5,610 nucleotides of DNA from Parcubacteria group bacterium CG_4_9_14_0_2_um_filter_35_11 (GTDB lineage: Bacteria; Patescibacteriota; Minisyncoccia; Minisyncoccales; GCA-002788555). Positions 4,241 to 5,610 of the stretch are shown here, piece by piece. The position numbers were made by a program, and so were the translations under genes. The notes under the pieces were generated by a model, which did no database searches, was not told the DNA's origin, and saw nothing but the letters and a program-made list of their open reading frames with translations. The DNA is taken from positions 1 through 5,610 of the forward strand of contig PFRL01000042.1 in assembly GCA_002788555.1 (NCBI GenBank), written 5' to 3'. Each line of letters begins with the position of its first letter. Position 1 is the stretch's first letter.

Positions 4241-5610
4241 AAAATTAATTCTCTGTCTTGAGTATATTTTAAATTATTCTTTATGGCAATCTCTGCTTTT
4301 TGAAGCTCAGCGCCCAGGTCGAAGGCATGGGAGATTTCAGAAACGACTTCGGATAAAATTAATTTGTGATACATTTTAATGGCCGCTTTTTCCGTCAGAC
4401 CGTCTTGAAAAAACTCCTGTAAAAACTGACCTTGGGGAGAATAGTGTTTTACTGCTATTTTGTTTTCCTCGGCAGTGATAACGAGATATCCTCGAGGGTC
4501 TAAGGGATAATTAAATTGCTGGAGACTATATTTTTCAACTATTTTTTGAGCAGTTTTCCACTCATTATCGTAAATATGAGCGCAATTTGAAAAAATCGTC
4601 AAAAACCCCACTTCTTTTGATAACTTCTGAGCTATATAATACTGAAGCCGACGGAGACCGAAGGCGTTTAAAACCCAACCAGAAAATATGGCATGACTTC
4701 TGAAATAGGCGGTTAAATTTATTTTATCTTTGAAAGTCGTCGCCTGTAAAAGACAAAGGCAGGGAGAATGAGGAGCTGTATGATCATAAGTCATATCAAA
4801 TGTTATACCTAGGGCAGCTCTATCATTTTGGTCTTTCTTTAGATATGGTAAAATTACCTCCTCAATTTGGTTTATCCCTTTATATCCCCAAAGTCTCTCT
4901 CCGTAAGTGTATATTTCATCTCCTTTACCGCCCTTCATTATGTTTTTTTGATATTTTTCTATATCTTTTTTATCCACTTGAAAAAAAGGAAAAATTTTTG
5001 GTTTAAGAGGATTTTCGTCAGTAATAACGGCGACAATGTTAAAAAGCTCCCTAACTTCGTTTCCATAACGACTTTTATTGATAATTCCGAATTTTAAAAT
5101 TATCTTTAATAATCTAAGCCAGGCAGGTCCGATATACTCATCTTTTATTTTAAAAACCGACTGCTCGGAGGGGAAAATCGAAATTTTCTCTTCTTTGTGG
5201 TCAGGAAAAATTTGAGCTGTGGCAAATGGTTTTCTAATTGATTGGCAAGCTTTTAAAGCTTCAGTTATTTTTTTAGGTTCTCTGATTCCGATTAAGTCCA
5301 TTATTTTAACATTTTGACGAAGAATTTCTAAAGATTCCTTTGGTATTTCTTTATGAATTGAAGCAAAAGAATTATCAATAATATTATAATCTTGGTCAAT
5401 TCCTTTTTTAAAAAAATCAACTAAAGCCCTGCCGCTTCCGGATAGGTCTTGGCCGCAGACAACTAAATGGTAAATTGTTGGGTGAGATAAAAAATTCCTA
5501 ATAATATAATTTATCCCGTCTTTTGAATAAAGTTGCCCGGCCAAACAAAACAGGTTTTTATCTATTTTTTCGATAATCTTTTTAACCGGTGTCCAGAGAG
5601 TTACAAGAAC
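4237..5610 (-). CDS. thyA: Thymidylate synthase with N-terminal MtrA/DUF4346-like domain, 5'-truncated
   Basis: ThyA methylates dUMP to dTMP using a methylene-folate type cofactor. The frame stays open to the window edge, giving 457 residues. The apparent start at 5544 is an in-frame TTG within VLVTLWTPVKKII...NLFCLAGQLYS, so the true start lies upstream. Numbering from the edge, residues 1 to about 155 form an extra domain with YHLVVCGQDLSGSGRAL (about 47-63) and VKIMDLIGI, resembling MtrA/DUF4346. The ThyA fold follows: SRYGNEVREL (about 180-189), YGERLWGY, NDRAALGI, then SPCLCLLQ with Cys284 as expected nucleophile (Cys286 nearby). RSHAIFSGWVLN places Ala307 where E. coli Asp169 lies and Asn315 where Asn177 lies. 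AHIYDNEW carries the His/Tyr that contact the dUMP ribose. It is the first visible gene of the thyA-tmk-deoC unit and overlaps tmk by 4 nt. Its promoter lies outside the window. Confidence 0.87.
   Translation of the reverse strand, partial: VLVTLWTPVKKIIEKIDKNLFCLAGQLYSKDGINYIIRNFLSHPTIYHLVVCGQDLSGSGRALVDFFKKGIDQDYNIIDNSFASIHKEIPKESLEILRQNVKIMDLIGIREPKKITEALKACQSIRKPFATAQIFPDHKEEKISIFPSEQSVFKIKDEYIGPAWLRLLKIILKFGIINKSRYGNEVRELFNIVAVITDENPLKPKIFPFFQVDKKDIEKYQKNIMKGGKGDEIYTYGERLWGYKGINQIEEVILPYLKKDQNDRAALGITFDMTYDHTAPHSPCLCLLQATTFKDKINLTAYFRSHAIFSGWVLNAFGLRRLQYYIAQKLSKEVGFLTIFSNCAHIYDNEWKTAQKIVEKYSLQQFNYPLDPRGYLVITAEENKIAVKHYSPQGQFLQEFFQDGLTEKAAIKMYHKLILSEVVSEISHAFDLGAELQKAEIAIKNNLKYTQDRELIL

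Noticed and set aside
4800..5097. Two overlapping rightward ORFs (68 and 76 aa) inside thyA
   Set aside because: Antisense to conserved thyA sequence; apparent hydrophobicity comes from the complement of Lys/Ile codons, not from real membrane segments.
5542..5544. TTG as the start of the thymidylate synthase
   Set aside because: The frame continues to the window edge with protein-like sequence (VTLWTPVKKII), so the gene is truncated, not started here.

Overview
The window looks like a piece of an AT-rich, compact bacterial chromosome, most likely from the Patescibacteria/Candidate Phyla Radiation. This placement is inference. It rests on the low GC, the short gaps, the lysine/isoleucine-rich proteins, the sequence style of MiaA, GatB and Tmk, and a thymidylate synthase carrying an extra N-terminal domain. 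TGA is used as a stop in four genes, so this is not a lineage that reads TGA as glycine.

Layout: the 3' part of miaA (tRNA A37 prenylation) runs rightward from the left edge to 717. It converges on a leftward block that fills the rest of the window. A hairpin at 720-753 between the two can serve as a terminator in both directions. Leftward, in order of transcription from the right edge, are: a thyA-type thymidylate synthase (5' end cut by the window), tmk (thymidylate kinase), deoC (deoxyribose-phosphate aldolase), a 77-nt gap, gatB (aminoacyl-tRNA amidotransferase subunit B), a 130-nt gap, and a 176-aa protein of unknown function. No gap exceeds 300 bases, and I see no RNA gene, mobile element or CRISPR array.

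The first three leftward genes form a tight unit with ATGA stop/start overlaps at both junctions. Functionally they give a deoxynucleotide module: dUMP to dTMP (ThyA), dTMP to dTDP (Tmk), and breakdown of deoxyribose 5-phosphate (DeoC). gatB and the unknown gene each appear to have their own promoter region. Those two leaders share a GATT(T)CGTTAT element and both contain inverted repeats.

The points most worth a second look are: Tmk lacks the Walker A lysine (GIDGAGVETQ instead of the expected GK[ST]); the thymidylate synthase has an N-terminal domain resembling MtrA/DUF4346 and an Ala at the position of the usual folate-contacting Asp; the unknown 176-aa gene has a structured leader; and the gatB leader carries a perfect 9-bp dyad. 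I see no clear evidence of an entirely new multi-gene system. This is mostly core metabolism with unusual enzyme variants.
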